A stretch of 64,000 bases of DNA from assembly GCF_014656135.1 (NCBI RefSeq), contig NZ_BNBV01000011.1:1-64000 (forward strand), given 5' to 3'. This stretch comes from Streptomyces thermodiastaticus. GTDB lineage: Bacteria; Actinomycetota; Actinomycetes; Streptomycetales; Streptomycetaceae. How positions within the stretch are numbered: the stretch's first letter is position 1; every line of letters begins with the position of its first letter. The notes under the pieces are model-generated. The model was given only the letters and a program-made list of their open reading frames with translations, made no database searches and was not told where the DNA came from. A program made the position numbers and the translations under genes. This document shows, piece by piece, positions 47,867 to 57,565 of the stretch.

Positions 47867-48982
47867 GCCCAGGATCGCCACCATGTCCGCCACCAGCGTC
47901 CCCGGCAGCAGCTCGGTGAGCGCCTGGACGTTGTTGAACGACGCCGAGCGCAGCTTGAGCCGGTACGGGGTCTTCTCGCCCTTGCTCACCAGGTAGTAGC
48001 CGTTGATGCCGAGCGGGTTCTCGGTCCAGGCGTAGGTGTGCCCCTCGGGTGCCTTGAGCACCTTGGGCAGCCGCTGGTTGACCGGGCCGGGCGGCAGCTC
48101 GGCCAGCCGGTCCAGGCAGGCGTCGGCCAGGTCGAGCGCGGTGTGGGTCTGCTCCAGCAGGCACTCGAAGCGGGCCAGGCAGTCGCCCTCCTGCCGGGTG
48201 ACCACCCGCAGCACGTCCCCCAGCTCCCCGTAGGCCAGGTACGGCTCGTCGCGCCGCAGGTCGAAGTCGACGCCCGAGGCGCGCGCGATGGGCCCGCTGA
48301 CGCCGTAGGCGTGCACGGTCGCGGCGTCGAGCACTCCGACGCCCCGGGTGCGCCCGCGGAAGATCTCGTTGCCGAGGACCAGGTCGTCGAAGACGTCCAT
48401 CCGGGAGCGCACGGCGGCCACCGCGGCCCGCGCCCGGCCGGGCCACCCGGCGGGCAGGTCCTCCTTCAGGCCGCCGACCCGGTTGAACATGTAGTGCATC
48501 CGGCCGCCGGAGACCTCCTCCATGACGTTCTGCAGGACCTCCCGCTCCCGGAACGCGTAGAAGACCGGCGTGATGCCGCCCAGCTCCAGCGGATAGGAGC
48601 CGAGGAACATCAGGTGGTTGAGCACCCGGTTCAGCTCGGCGAGCAGCGTGCGCAGCCACACCGCGCGCTCGGGCACCTCCATGCCGAGCATCCGCTCCAC
48701 CGCCAGGACCACGCCGAGTTCGTTGGAGAACGCCGACAGCCAGTCGTGGCGGTTGGCCAGCACGATGATCTGCCGGTAGTCGCGGGCCTCGAACAGCTTC
48801 TCAGCGCCGCGGTGCATATAGCCGATCACCGGTTCCGCGCGGGCGATCCGCTCACCGTCCAGCACCAGCCGCAGCCGCAGCACCCCGTGCGTGGACGGGT
48901 GCTGCGGGCCGATGTTGAGCACCATGTCGGTGCTCTCCGCGGCGCCGCCGATCCCGACCGTGGTCTGGGTCGTAGGAGTCAT
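47831..48982 (-). CDS. nuoD: Stand-alone NADH-quinone oxidoreductase subunit D (49 kDa)
   Basis: 383 residues, full subunit: [20 protein letters not shown], the quinone-pocket region [12 protein letters not shown], and the C terminus [15 protein letters not shown] typical of NuoD. No other nuo gene is in the window, so this is an extra copy apart from the main nuo operon, as known in Streptomyces. ATG 48982 is a clear start. Its 3' end overlaps the convergent MidA-like gene. Confidence 0.93.
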   Translation of the reverse strand: MTPTTQTTVGIGGAAESTDMVLNIGPQHPSTHGVLRLRLVLDGERIARAEPVIGYMHRGAEKLFEARDYRQIIVLANRHDWLSAFSNELGVVLAVERMLGMEVPERAVWLRTLLAELNRVLNHLMFLGSYPLELGGITPVFYAFREREVLQNVMEEVSGGRMHYMFNRVGGLKEDLPAGWPGRARAAVAAVRSRMDVFDDLVLGNEIFRGRTRGVGVLDAATVHAYGVSGPIARASGVDFDLRRDEPYLAYGELGDVLRVVTRQEGDCLARFECLLEQTHTALDLADACLDRLAELPPGPVNQRLPKVLKAPEGHTYAWTENPLGINGYYLVSKGEKTPYRLKLRSASFNNVQALTELLPGTLVADMVAILGSMFFVVGDIDK

Positions 48983-49013
48983 GCACCCAGTTTCTCGTAC
49001 GTACGCTTGGCCT

Positions 49014-49517
49014 GTGGAAACGGGGAGCCGCCAGGTGGGGCGGACGAGCGAGGACCAGCCGGTGTGGACGGCGCTGCCGCCGGGACTGCTGAGGATGCGC
49101 CGGCTGCTGCTGGTGCTGTGGGCGGCACTCGCCGCCGTGGCGGTGGGGGTGCCGCTGGGCGTGCTGCTGGCGCCCGCCTGGGCGGCGTGCGCGCTGCTGC
49201 CGGTCGCCGCGGCGGTGTGGGGCTGGGTGCTGCTGGGCCGCAACTGGCGTTCCTGGCGGTACGCCGAGCGCGCCGACGACCTGCTGATCAGCCGGGGTGT
49301 GCTGTGGCGGGAGGAGACCGTGGTGCCGTACGGGCGGATGCAGCTGGTGGAGGTCACCTCCGGGCCCGTGGAGCGGCGTTTCGGGCTGGCCACGGTCCAG
49401 CTGCACACGGCCGCCGCCGCGACCGACGCGACCATACCGGGCCTCGACCCGGCCGAGGCGGAACGGCTGCGCGACCGGCTCACCCGGCTCGGCCAGGCCC
49501 GATCGGCGGGGCTGTGA
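49014..49517 (+). CDS. PH-domain membrane protein (YdbS-like)
   Basis: 167 residues: two hydrophobic segments ([39 protein letters not shown]) followed by one bacterial PH domain ([43 protein letters not shown]). GTG start with TACGCT six bases upstream, so leaderless. Divergent from nuoD and overlapping the next gene as GTGA. In Bacillus, YdbS/YdbT pairs are linked to membrane antimicrobial tolerance; the role here is not established. Confidence 0.82.
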   Translation: METGSRQVGRTSEDQPVWTALPPGLLRMRRLLLVLWAALAAVAVGVPLGVLLAPAWAACALLPVAAAVWGWVLLGRNWRSWRYAERADDLLISRGVLWREETVVPYGRMQLVEVTSGPVERRFGLATVQLHTAAAATDATIPGLDPAEAERLRDRLTRLGQARSAGL

Positions 49518-50881
49518 CGGCGCCGGGCGACGGCACCGGGCGGGGCGGCGGCGAGCGGCGGCTGCACCCGGTCACACCGCTGCGCCGGGCGTGGGCGCCG
49601 CTGGCCGTGATCGTCGGGTGGGCCGTGCACGACCCCGACCAGGCGCACCGGCAGCTGTCCCGGCTGACCCCTGCCATGCTGGGCCTGGCTCTCGCCGTGC
49701 TCGTCCCGGCGGCCGCCGTGTACGGGGTCGTCTCGTGGTGGTACACCCGCTACGCGGTCACCGACGCCGAACTGCGCATCCGCACCGGCCTGCTCTTCCG
49801 CCGCACCGCGCACATCCGGCTGGAGCGCATCCAGGCCGTCGACGTCACCCGCCCGCTGCTCGGCCGGCTCGCGGGGGTGGCGAAGCTGAAACTGGACGTG
49901 ATCGGGGCGCGGAAGAAGGACGAGCTGGCCTTCCTCGGTGAGATCGAGGCCCGTGCCCTGCGGGCCGAACTGCTCGCGCGGGCGGCCGGTGCCGCCCCCG
50001 GCGCGGCACACCGGGCGGGAGAGGCGCCGGCACGGCAGCTGGTGCGGGTGCCCTCGGGGGTGCTGGCGGCCTCGCTGCTGCTGCTCGTGCCGACCTGGGC
50101 CAAGCTGGCCGCGTCGCTGGTCGTGCCGGTGCTGCTGTGGCTGATCACCCACCAGCCGTGGCCGGTCCTGGCCACCGCGGTGCCGCTGGTCGGCGGCGCG
50201 GTGACGAGCAGCGTGCGGCGGTTCGCCGGCGCCTGCGACTGGACACTGAGCGAGTCCCCGGACGGCCTGCGCATCGACCGGGGCCTGCTCGACCGCACCC
50301 ACGAGACGGTGCCGCCGGGGCGGGTGCAGACGGTGCGGCTGGTGCAGCCGCTGCTGTGGCGGCCGCTGGGCTGGGTGCGGGTGGAGCTGGACGTGGCCGG
50401 CTCGTCGAACTCGCTGCTGCTGCCGGTGGCGCCCCGGCACATCGCCGAGCCGGTCGTCGCCCGGGTGCTGCCCGGGGTGACGGTTCCGGCGGACACGGAG
50501 CTGCTGCGACCGCCGCGGCGCGCCCGGTGGTGCCTGCCGCTGTGGTGGCGGGCTCAGGGGATCGCGGTCACGGACACCGTGGTCGCCGCCCGGAGCGGCC
50601 TGCTGCACCGTCGGCTCGCCCTCGTCCCGCACGCCAAGGTGCAGAGCGTGCGGCTCACCCAGGGGCCCTGGCAGCGGGTGTGGCAGGTCGCCGCCCTGCG
50701 CCTGGACACCGGCGCGAACCGGACGGTGACGGCGCATCTGCGGGACGCCCAGGAGGCCGCCGGGCTGCTGCGGGCCCAGGCCGTGCGGTCCCGGACGGCG
50801 TGCCGCGCGGCGCGGCAGGACGGCCGGACGGCACGCAACGCCGGGCCCGGGACGGCGTGGGACGGGCTCGGACAGCGGTGA
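49514..50881 (+). CDS. Multi-PH-domain membrane protein (YdbT-like)
   Basis: 455 residues: two membrane-span pairs and three PH-type repeats, marked by [69 protein letters not shown] and [32 protein letters not shown]. The start codon is a GTG whose last bases overlap the upstream stop, so the two PH genes are translationally coupled and probably form one complex. The C terminus is a basic, disordered tail. Followed by a hairpin terminator. Confidence 0.83.
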   Translation: MTAPGDGTGRGGGERRLHPVTPLRRAWAPLAVIVGWAVHDPDQAHRQLSRLTPAMLGLALAVLVPAAAVYGVVSWWYTRYAVTDAELRIRTGLLFRRTAHIRLERIQAVDVTRPLLGRLAGVAKLKLDVIGARKKDELAFLGEIEARALRAELLARAAGAAPGAAHRAGEAPARQLVRVPSGVLAASLLLLVPTWAKLAASLVVPVLLWLITHQPWPVLATAVPLVGGAVTSSVRRFAGACDWTLSESPDGLRIDRGLLDRTHETVPPGRVQTVRLVQPLLWRPLGWVRVELDVAGSSNSLLLPVAPRHIAEPVVARVLPGVTVPADTELLRPPRRARWCLPLWWRAQGIAVTDTVVAARSGLLHRRLALVPHAKVQSVRLTQGPWQRVWQVAALRLDTGANRTVTAHLRDAQEAAGLLRAQAVRSRTACRAARQDGRTARNAGPGTAWDGLGQR

Positions 50882-50909
50882 GGGGTGCGGCCCGGTGGAC
50901 CGCACCCCT
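50881..50909 (+). terminator. Terminator of the PH-domain pair
   Basis: A perfect 10-bp stem (50881-50890 with 50900-50909) with a 9-nt loop begins at the last base of the stop codon. Confidence 0.65.
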
Positions 50910-50978
50910 CGGTGCTGCACCCCTGCGGGGGTTGCGGGCGAGCCCTGCCGGACTCGCGCGGGACGTGTCTGCCGGCCC

Positions 50979-52055
50979 TCAGGAGGCCGCGGACCGCAGC
51001 CCCTGGACGTCGATCTGCTCGGTCTCGTCGTGCGCGGTCAGGTCGATGACCTGCCCCGCGGCCACCGGGCCCGCGCCGGCTGGCGCGGAGCCGGACTCCG
51101 ACTCGGCCTGGTGCGCGGCGAGCGCCTCCTCGCCCACGACGTCGGCCAGGTCTTCGTTCTGGACGGCCTCCAGGGCGGCGACCGGTGCCTTCTTGCGCGT
51201 GCCCTTCGCCGTACCGCTCTTGGTGCCGAAGAAGTCGAAGCCTCCCTCGGTCACCGGGCGCGGGGCGGGCGCGGCCGGTACGACGGCCACCGCGGCCGGC
51301 ACGGTGACGTGTCCGCCCGGCGGCCGCACCCGGCTGCCCGGCGTGGGCCGGGCGGCATCGGCCGCGCCGTCCCGGCCGGCGGATCCGGCCACGGCGTCCC
51401 GCGCACCGGAGGCAGCCCGGTCCGCGGGGGCGGTCTGGGCGGCGGCGAGCCGGGCCAGGGCGGCCCCGGCCCGCCGGAACAGTTCGGCGCCCTCGGGAGA
51501 GGACAGGGCCACATGGCCCGCGGCGGGGACGTCCGGCGTGCCCGCCGGTGCCGTGCCCTGCCGGTCGGCCGCGGCGGCCGGAAGGGCGCGGGCCTCGTGG
51601 CCGGCCTCCAGCTGCAGTTGGCGGCGGCCCTCCAGGGCGCTGGCGCGCTCGGTCTCGGCGGTGGCGTACCGGCGCAGCAGCGCCGCGTGCTCGTTGCGCA
51701 GGCCGGACAGCTCGGCCCGCTTGGCACGCAGCTTGTTCTCCAGGCGGGTCCGCAGCTCGCGCGACTCCTCCAGGTCCGCCTCCAGTTCGGCGAGGCGTTC
51801 CTCGAAGCGCCACTCGTCGCTCGTCCGCGCGCGGGTGAGATCGGCGACCTTCCGGCCGGCCTGGGCGTCCCAGCGGCGCATGACGACCGCCCCGGTGACC
51901 GCCGTGGCCGCGGCGGCCAGGGAGAGCAGGCGCAGCACCACCGGCGCGGTGGTCACCCACGGGCCCAGGGCGCAGACGAGGGAGACACCGGCGATCGCCG
52001 AAGGCGGCAGCAATCTGTGCAGGGGTGGGGAATGGCGGTGACGTCCACGTGGCAT
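50979..52055 (-). CDS. Membrane-anchored coiled-coil protein of unknown function
   Basis: 358 residues. Two hydrophobic segments near the N terminus ([38 protein letters not shown]), then a long helical coiled coil from about residue 75 to 150 ([36 protein letters not shown]) and a disordered Ala/Pro-rich C-terminal half ending in an acidic segment. ATG 52055 gives a basic start. I do not recognise a family beyond conserved Streptomyces proteins. It might organise envelope-associated complexes. Confidence 0.65.
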   Translation of the reverse strand: MPRGRHRHSPPLHRLLPPSAIAGVSLVCALGPWVTTAPVVLRLLSLAAAATAVTGAVVMRRWDAQAGRKVADLTRARTSDEWRFEERLAELEADLEESRELRTRLENKLRAKRAELSGLRNEHAALLRRYATAETERASALEGRRQLQLEAGHEARALPAAAADRQGTAPAGTPDVPAAGHVALSSPEGAELFRRAGAALARLAAAQTAPADRAASGARDAVAGSAGRDGAADAARPTPGSRVRPPGGHVTVPAAVAVVPAAPAPRPVTEGGFDFFGTKSGTAKGTRKKAPVAALEAVQNEDLADVVGEEALAAHQAESESGSAPAGAGPVAAGQVIDLTAHDETEQIDVQGLRSAAS

Positions 52056-52234
52056 GGCCAGAAACCTACCGCGCGCCGGTGATTCGCGGTGGGCCGCCCC
52101 GCGAAATGGCGGCCATACCGAAATCTTCACGACGCATCAGCCGCCCGGGGCACCTGCCGGGCACCCGGGAAACGGAGTGCGGCTCCTTTCCGGGGCATCT
52201 CCCGGGGCTCCCGGACCCCCTTTCATGATCATTT

Positions 52235-53362
52235 TCAGCTCTCGGCCAGACGACCGCTCATCCACTCCAGAGCCGGAGGGATCTCCCGCTTCCAGGTGGT
52301 GAAGTTGTGACCGCCGCTGTCCAGGATGATCGAGGAGATACGGGTCTTGTTCGTGGCTTTGACCGCGTCGATGAACTCCAGGGTGGATTTGTAGTCCCGC
52401 TCGCCGTGCCGGCTGCTGGTGACGAGCAGTGAAGTCTCCGGTGCGGGAAGGTGGTGGATGCTCCACATCAGGTCCGCACGATTGCGCAGATTCGTGTTCC
52501 CGTGGAAGAGATCACCGGTCGTCGGATCGATCGGCGCCTTGTAGTACGCCGAGAGACCGACACCCACGGTGTACCGCCCGGGGTGGTGCATGGCGAGTTT
52601 CAGCGCACAGTAACCCCCGGTGGAATCACCGATGATGCCCCAGCTGCCCGCCCCCCTGCCGACCCGGTAGTGCGACAGGACGGCCTCCGGCAGATCCTCG
52701 GCGAAGAACGTCTCGGTCTGCGGGCCGCCCGGGACGTCCACGCACTCGGTGTCCCGCGGCGGCGCCAGGGTCGGCCGCAGCATCACCAGGACCATCGGCT
52801 GCATCCGCCCCTTCTTCGCCAGGTCGTGGGCCGTGCGGGGGTACTCCAGCTTGCTGATGAGCGCCTGCGCCGTGCCCGGATAGCCGGTGAGCACCACCGC
52901 CACCGGGAAGGTCCGCGTCCGGTACTGCGGCTGGAAGTACTCCGGCGGCAGGTAGACGTAGGCGGGCGTGACGATGCCGGTCCTGCGGCCCTCGATGCCG
53001 ACCTTCTGTATCTGCCCGCTCAGCCGCGGCAGGGACGCACCGGCCGCCATGACCTTCTGGGTGCCGACCACCTGCAGCCGGCCGTCCGCCGCCCCGCCGG
53101 CCGCGTGCTCGACCACCACGCCCTCGTCGGTCTCCTGTCCGAACAGGTCCGCCCAGTTGGCGTAGAACCCGAAGGCCTGGTTGGCGGCGAGCCCGACGCA
53201 GACGAAGACCGACAACTGTGTGGCCAGCAGCATGACGACGCGTCCGGTGACGGCCCGCCAGCTGCGGCGGGCCAGCCGCGGCCACAGCCACACCGTGGCG
53301 GCGAACAGCACGACGGCGCAGAGCACCGCCAGCGCCAGCACTTTCCTGCTCGTGAGACCCAT
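52235..53362 (-). CDS. Membrane-anchored alpha/beta-hydrolase esterase (esterase D / mycolyltransferase-like)
   Basis: 375 residues. Two hydrophobic spans at the N terminus (LALAVLCAVVLFAATVWLW, VVMLLATQLSVFVCVGLAA) anchor an extracytoplasmic hydrolase. Catalytic nucleophile Ser in IIGDSTGGYCAL and a late His in SGGHNFTTW, with tracts such as VYLPPEYFQPQYRTRTFPVAVVLTGYPGT typical of the antigen-85/esterase D group. Streptomyces lack mycolic acids, so the acyl substrate is different or unknown. GGGAAGAG before ATG 53362 supports the start. Confidence 0.8.
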   Translation of the reverse strand: MGLTSRKVLALAVLCAVVLFAATVWLWPRLARRSWRAVTGRVVMLLATQLSVFVCVGLAANQAFGFYANWADLFGQETDEGVVVEHAAGGAADGRLQVVGTQKVMAAGASLPRLSGQIQKVGIEGRRTGIVTPAYVYLPPEYFQPQYRTRTFPVAVVLTGYPGTAQALISKLEYPRTAHDLAKKGRMQPMVLVMLRPTLAPPRDTECVDVPGGPQTETFFAEDLPEAVLSHYRVGRGAGSWGIIGDSTGGYCALKLAMHHPGRYTVGVGLSAYYKAPIDPTTGDLFHGNTNLRNRADLMWSIHHLPAPETSLLVTSSRHGERDYKSTLEFIDAVKATNKTRISSIILDSGGHNFTTWKREIPPALEWMSGRLAES

Positions 53363-53461
53363 GGGCTCTTCCCTGTCCGCACTTCTCCTCGCAACGCCCC
53401 CGGCCGCAGTGGGCTCGCCCGGGCCCGAAGCCGGCCTCGACCCGGCTTTACGGTGACGAGT

Positions 53462-53486
53462 GAACCTGCTTGCCCCGGACTCCGTC
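53462..53486 (+). promoter_or_regulatory. Sigma-E-like ECF promoter upstream of the DUF2156 gene
   Basis: GAAC at 53462-53465 and CGTC at 53483-53486 are separated by 17 bp, the layout of ECF/SigE promoters. The predicted start of transcription lies about 65 bp before the DUF2156 (MprF-like) gene. As I recall, the S. coelicolor homologue (SCO3397) belongs to the SigE regulon, and sigE itself lies in this window. Confidence 0.55.
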
Positions 53487-53558
53487 CTAGAGGGCGCAAT
53501 GTCGCCGGTTGCCCGGTAGGCACCGGACCCACGGTCTCTCGCGCAACGACGGGATGCG

Positions 53559-55391
53559 ATGTCTGTCAGGATAGATGGGGAAATGTCGGTCCAGGTTCCG
53601 GTTCGGTCCAGCCGACTGCGGCGCATCCTGCGCGGGCCCCGCCCCGAGTCCGTCCCCACGCTCGTCGGCCGGGCCTGCGCGGTCGTCGGGCTGCTGGACA
53701 TCGCCGCAGGGGTCTTCCCGCGCTTCCGGCACAGCCGGATGCACGCCATCGCCGAGGTGCTGCCCGGCTCCTTCGGCCCGTTCGCCGCGGCGCTCTCGCT
53801 CAGCGCGGGCGTGCTGTTGCTGCTGCTCGCGCACGGCCTGAAACGGCGCAAACGGCGTGCCTGGCGTGCCGCGGTCGCCCTGCTGCCCTTCGGCGCGGCG
53901 GCCGAGTTCCTCTACCGGCACTCGGTGGCCGGCGTCGTCATCGCGCTGGCGCTGCTCGCGCTGCTGCTGGCACACCGCAAGGAGTTCGCGGCCCTGCCGG
54001 ATCCGCGCAGCCGGTGGCGGGCGCTGGCCAACTTCGTGCTGATGAGCGCCGGTTCGATCGCCCTGGGCCTGGTCATCGTCAGCGTCCACGCCCGCCGGAT
54101 GGTCGGCGACCCGAGTTTCGCGGACCGGCTGACCCACGTCGTCTACGGGCTGGTCGGCGTCGAGGGTCCCGTCGACTACCAGGGCAACACCTCCTGGACG
54201 GTGGCCTTCTGCCTGGGCGCCCTGGGCTGGCTCACCGCGGTCACCACGGTCTACCTGTCCTTCCGGCCCGAGCATCCGGCCGCCCGGCTCACCGAGGAGG
54301 ACGAGGCCAGGCTGCGCGCGCTGCTCGCCAAGCACGGCCGCCGCGACTCCCTCGGCCACTTCGCGCTGCGCCGCGACAAGGCGGTCGTCTTCTCCCCCAG
54401 CGGCAAGGCGGCGATCACCTACCGCGTCGTCTCCGGGGTGATGCTCGCCAGCGGCGACCCGATCGGGGACGTGGAGGCCTGGCCGGGCGCCATCGAACGC
54501 TTCATGGACGTGGCCAGGGCCCACTCCTGGACCCCGGCCGTGATGGGCTGCTCGGAGACCGGCGGCCAGGTGTGGACCCGGGAGACCGGTCTGGACGCCC
54601 TGGAGCTGGGCGACGAGGCGGTGGTGGACGTCGCGGATTTCTCGCTCGCCGGACGCGCGATGCGCAATGTGCGCCAGATGGTCAAGCGCATCGAGCGGGC
54701 CGGCTACGAGACACGGGTGCGGCGCGTGGCTGACCTGACCGACGCCGAGCTGGACCGCGTGCGGCGGGCCGCCGACGCCTGGCGCGGCACCGACACCGAG
54801 CGCGGCTTCTCCATGGCCCTGGGCCGCATCGGCGACCCCGCCGACGGCGACTGCCTGATCGCGACCGCCCACAAGCAGGACGCCGAGCCCGGCGAGTTCG
54901 GCGATCTGAAGGCGATCCTGCACTTCGTGCCGTGGGGCCCGGACGGCGCCTCGCTGGACCTGATGCGGCGCGACCGCACGGCCGACCCGGGGATGAACGA
55001 ACTGCTGATCGTCGCGGCGCTGCGGTCCGCCGGGAAGTTCGGCATCACCCGCGTCTCGCTGAACTTCGCGATGTTCCGCTCGGCACTGGCGCGCGGCGAG
55101 AAGATCGGCGCGGGACCGGTGCTGCGCGCCTGGCGGCGGGTGCTCGTGTTCCTCTCCCGCTGGTTCCAGATCGAGTCGCTGTACAAGTTCAACGCCAAGT
55201 TCCGGCCGCGCTGGGAACCGCGGTTCGTCGTCTACCGCGCCCCCGCCGACCTGCCGCGCATCGGTTTCGCCGCGATGCAGGCGGAGGGCTTCGTCACCCT
55301 CGCCCTGCCGCTGCCGCGCGTCCTGCGCCGCCGCGCCGCCGCCCGCCCGTGCGCCCACGCACTGGGCGAGCGGAACGTCCGCGCGGCCTGA
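53559..55391 (+). CDS. DUF2156 phosphatidylglycerol lysyltransferase-like protein (MprF/LysX N-terminal type)
   Basis: 610 residues. About six or seven membrane spans in the first 240 residues (ACAVVGLLDIAAGVFPRF, AALSLSAGVLLLLLAHGL, VIALALLALLLAHR and others), then a soluble DUF2156 domain typical of aminoacyl-phosphatidylglycerol synthases (HFALRRDKAVVFSPSGKAAITYRVV, GMNELLIVAALRSAGKFGITRVSLNFAMFRSALARGE). It probably adds an amino acid to phosphatidylglycerol, reducing envelope negative charge. A second ATG (53583) is an alternative start. A SigE-like promoter lies upstream. Confidence 0.82.
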   Translation: MSVRIDGEMSVQVPVRSSRLRRILRGPRPESVPTLVGRACAVVGLLDIAAGVFPRFRHSRMHAIAEVLPGSFGPFAAALSLSAGVLLLLLAHGLKRRKRRAWRAAVALLPFGAAAEFLYRHSVAGVVIALALLALLLAHRKEFAALPDPRSRWRALANFVLMSAGSIALGLVIVSVHARRMVGDPSFADRLTHVVYGLVGVEGPVDYQGNTSWTVAFCLGALGWLTAVTTVYLSFRPEHPAARLTEEDEARLRALLAKHGRRDSLGHFALRRDKAVVFSPSGKAAITYRVVSGVMLASGDPIGDVEAWPGAIERFMDVARAHSWTPAVMGCSETGGQVWTRETGLDALELGDEAVVDVADFSLAGRAMRNVRQMVKRIERAGYETRVRRVADLTDAELDRVRRAADAWRGTDTERGFSMALGRIGDPADGDCLIATAHKQDAEPGEFGDLKAILHFVPWGPDGASLDLMRRDRTADPGMNELLIVAALRSAGKFGITRVSLNFAMFRSALARGEKIGAGPVLRAWRRVLVFLSRWFQIESLYKFNAKFRPRWEPRFVVYRAPADLPRIGFAAMQAEGFVTLALPLPRVLRRRAAARPCAHALGERNVRAA

Positions 55392-55529
55392 AGCCCGCCG
55401 CCGGCGCCCTCTCCCCCGGGGGGCCGGCGGCGCCCCGCCCCGCCCCGCCGCACCACCCCCGGGCGGCGGGGCGCCGGGCGGGCACCACGAGGAAGGCGGG
55501 CTCGTCGGGGCAGGCCCTAGGCTGAACAT

Positions 55530-56435
55530 ATGAGCAACCACAACGGCCGAGTGGCGGGCCTGCCGGCGTGGGACCGGTGCGCGGTCATGGGAGTCGTGAA
55601 CGTGACCCCCGACTCCTTCTCCGACGGCGGCCGCTGGTTCGACACGGCCACCGCGGTCAAGCGCGGCCTGGACCTGATCGCCCAGGGCGCCGACCTGGTC
55701 GACGTCGGCGGCGAGTCCACCCGGCCCGGCGCGCCCCGCGTGGACGAGGCCGAGGAGCTGCGGCGGGTGATCCCCGTCGTGCGCGGTCTGGCCGCCGAGG
55801 GCGTCACGATCTCCGTGGACACCATGCGGGCCCGGGTCGCCGAACAGGCTCTCGCAGCCGGTGCCGCCCTCGTCAACGACGTCAGCGGCGGCCTCGCCGA
55901 CCCCGCGATGATCCCGGTGGTCGCGGACGCGGGCGCCCCGTTCGTGGTCATGCACTGGCGGGGCTTCCTGCGGGGCCCGGCCGTCCGCGGCGTCTACGAC
56001 GACGTCGTCACCGAGGTCGTCGACGAGCTGCGGGCCCGGGTGGAGGCCGTGGTGGAGGGCGGCGTCGGCGCCGACCGCATCGTGATCGACCCCGGACTGG
56101 GCTTCTCCAAGGAGGCCGAGCACGACCTGGCGCTGCTGGCCCGCCTCGACCGGCTGCGGGACCTCGGCCTGCCCCTGCTGGTCGCCGCGTCCCGCAAGCG
56201 CTTCCTCGGCCGGGTGCTGGCCGGGCCCGGCGGCACGCCGCCGCCCGCCCGGGAACGCGACGCGGCGACGGCCGCCGTCTCCGCGCTCGCCGCGCAGGCC
56301 GGCGCGTGGGCGGTGCGCGTGCACGAGGTGCGCGCCACGGCGGACGCGGTACGCGTCGTGCGCGCCATCGAGGAAGCGCGGGCGATCACGGACGCGCCGC
56401 ACCGTGCGCAGGCAGCCGAGGACGACGTCCGGTGA
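55530..56435 (+). CDS. folP: Dihydropteroate synthase
   Basis: Joins 6-hydroxymethyl-dihydropterin pyrophosphate with p-aminobenzoate, the sulfonamide target. 301 residues: GVVNVTPDSFSDGGRWFD, VDVGGESTRPGA, INDVSGG-like LVNDVSGG, and SRKRFLGRVL near the end. ATG 55530 follows TAGGCT by six bases (leaderless). First gene of folP-NTF2-folB-folK-DUF3180. Confidence 0.95.
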   Translation: MSNHNGRVAGLPAWDRCAVMGVVNVTPDSFSDGGRWFDTATAVKRGLDLIAQGADLVDVGGESTRPGAPRVDEAEELRRVIPVVRGLAAEGVTISVDTMRARVAEQALAAGAALVNDVSGGLADPAMIPVVADAGAPFVVMHWRGFLRGPAVRGVYDDVVTEVVDELRARVEAVVEGGVGADRIVIDPGLGFSKEAEHDLALLARLDRLRDLGLPLLVAASRKRFLGRVLAGPGGTPPPARERDAATAAVSALAAQAGAWAVRVHEVRATADAVRVVRAIEEARAITDAPHRAQAAEDDVR

Positions 56436-56944
56436 GCGCCGCCCACACCGACGTCGCGGAGGTGGAGGCCGCGAACACCGCCTACTACGAGGCACTGGAG
56501 CGCGGCGACTTCGAGGAGCTGACCTCGCTCTGGCTCGCCCCCTCCGACGTGGGCGTCGACGAGGAGTACCACGACCCGGCCGACTCCGGTGTGATTTCCT
56601 GCGTCCACCCGGGCTGGCCGGTGCTCACCGGGCGCGGTGAGGTCCTGCGCTCCTACGCGCTGATCATGGCCAACACCGACTACATCCAGTTCTTCCTCAC
56701 TGACGTGCACGTCTCGGTCACCGGCGACACCGCGCTGGTGACGTGCACCGAGAACATCCTCAGCGGCGGCCCCGCGCCCGAGGACGGCGAGGGACCCGGG
56801 CCGCTGGTCGGCCAGCTGGTCGTCGCCACGAACGTCTTCCGGCGCACCCCGGTGGGCTGGAAGCTGTGGTCGCACCACGCCTCCCCGGTCCTGGCCGAGA
56901 GCGACTCGGACGACGAGGACCGGCCGGACGACACCCCGGCCTGA
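56432..56944 (+). CDS. NTF2/SnoaL-like small protein
   Basis: 170 residues. A cone-shaped NTF2-like fold is suggested by NTAYYEALERGDFEELTSLW, followed by CVHPGWPVLTGRGEVLRSYA and ALVTCTENIL. It starts as GTG overlapping the folP stop (GTGA), so it is translationally coupled within the folate block. In actinobacteria this gene is regularly found here; its biochemical role is unknown and it may be a ligand-binding or catalytic accessory. Confidence 0.82.
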   Translation: MSAAHTDVAEVEAANTAYYEALERGDFEELTSLWLAPSDVGVDEEYHDPADSGVISCVHPGWPVLTGRGEVLRSYALIMANTDYIQFFLTDVHVSVTGDTALVTCTENILSGGPAPEDGEGPGPLVGQLVVATNVFRRTPVGWKLWSHHASPVLAESDSDDEDRPDDTPA

Positions 56945-56956
56945 GCGAAGGCGTCC

Positions 56957-56985
56957 GTCCGCCGCCGGTCCGGCCCGCGGCGGAC
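56957..56985 (+). terminator. Hairpin after the NTF2-like gene
   Basis: A perfect 9-bp stem (56957-56965 with 56977-56985) with an 11-nt loop begins 12 bp after the stop. It may be a partial terminator within the operon. Confidence 0.45.
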
Positions 56986-57205
56986 GTGGCCGGAATCACG
57001 ATGACGCCGCCCCCAGGCGGTCGCCGTGCTTCAGGTGCCCGCGTTCTCCTGCGGAAACGCCCGGCCGGTGATCACCCGACCGCCCGGTACGGCCGTGCTG
57101 GGGGCCTGGCGCTGTCGGTGGTCGCAGGTAGATTCGTTCGAGGCCGGGGTACTGCCCGCACGCGGCGGGCGCCGGCCCCGACCGACGATTGCAGGAGTGA
57201 TTCGC

Positions 57206-57565
57206 GTGGATCGTGTCGCGCTGCGCGGCCTGAAGGCCCGCGGGCACCACGGGGTGTTCCCCACGGAGCGCGAGGAGGGCCAGACCTTCCTCGTGGACCT
57301 CGTCCTGGGCGTGGACACCCGCCCGGCCGCGGCCGACGACGACCTGGCGAAGACCGTGCACTACGGCATCGTGGCCGAAGAGGTCGTGGCCGTGGTGGAG
57401 GGGGAGCCCGTCAACCTGATCGAGACGCTCGCCGAGCGCATCGCCGACACCTGTCTCCGGCACGAGGCCGTGCAGGAGGTCGAGGTGTGCGTGCACAAGC
57501 CGGACGCGCCGATCACGGTCCCCTTCGACGACGTGACCGTCACCATCACCCGGAGCCGAGCATGA
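57206..57565 (+). CDS. folB: Dihydroneopterin aldolase
   Basis: Cleaves 7,8-dihydroneopterin to the hydroxymethyl pterin used by FolK. 119 residues: LRGLKARGHHGVFPTEREEGQTFLVDL, and the conserved KPDAPI motif near the end. GTG 57206 has AGGAG eight bases upstream; the earlier in-frame GTG at 57197 lies inside that ribosome binding site. Its stop overlaps folK. Confidence 0.95.
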   Translation: MDRVALRGLKARGHHGVFPTEREEGQTFLVDLVLGVDTRPAAADDDLAKTVHYGIVAEEVVAVVEGEPVNLIETLAERIADTCLRHEAVQEVEVCVHKPDAPITVPFDDVTVTITRSRA

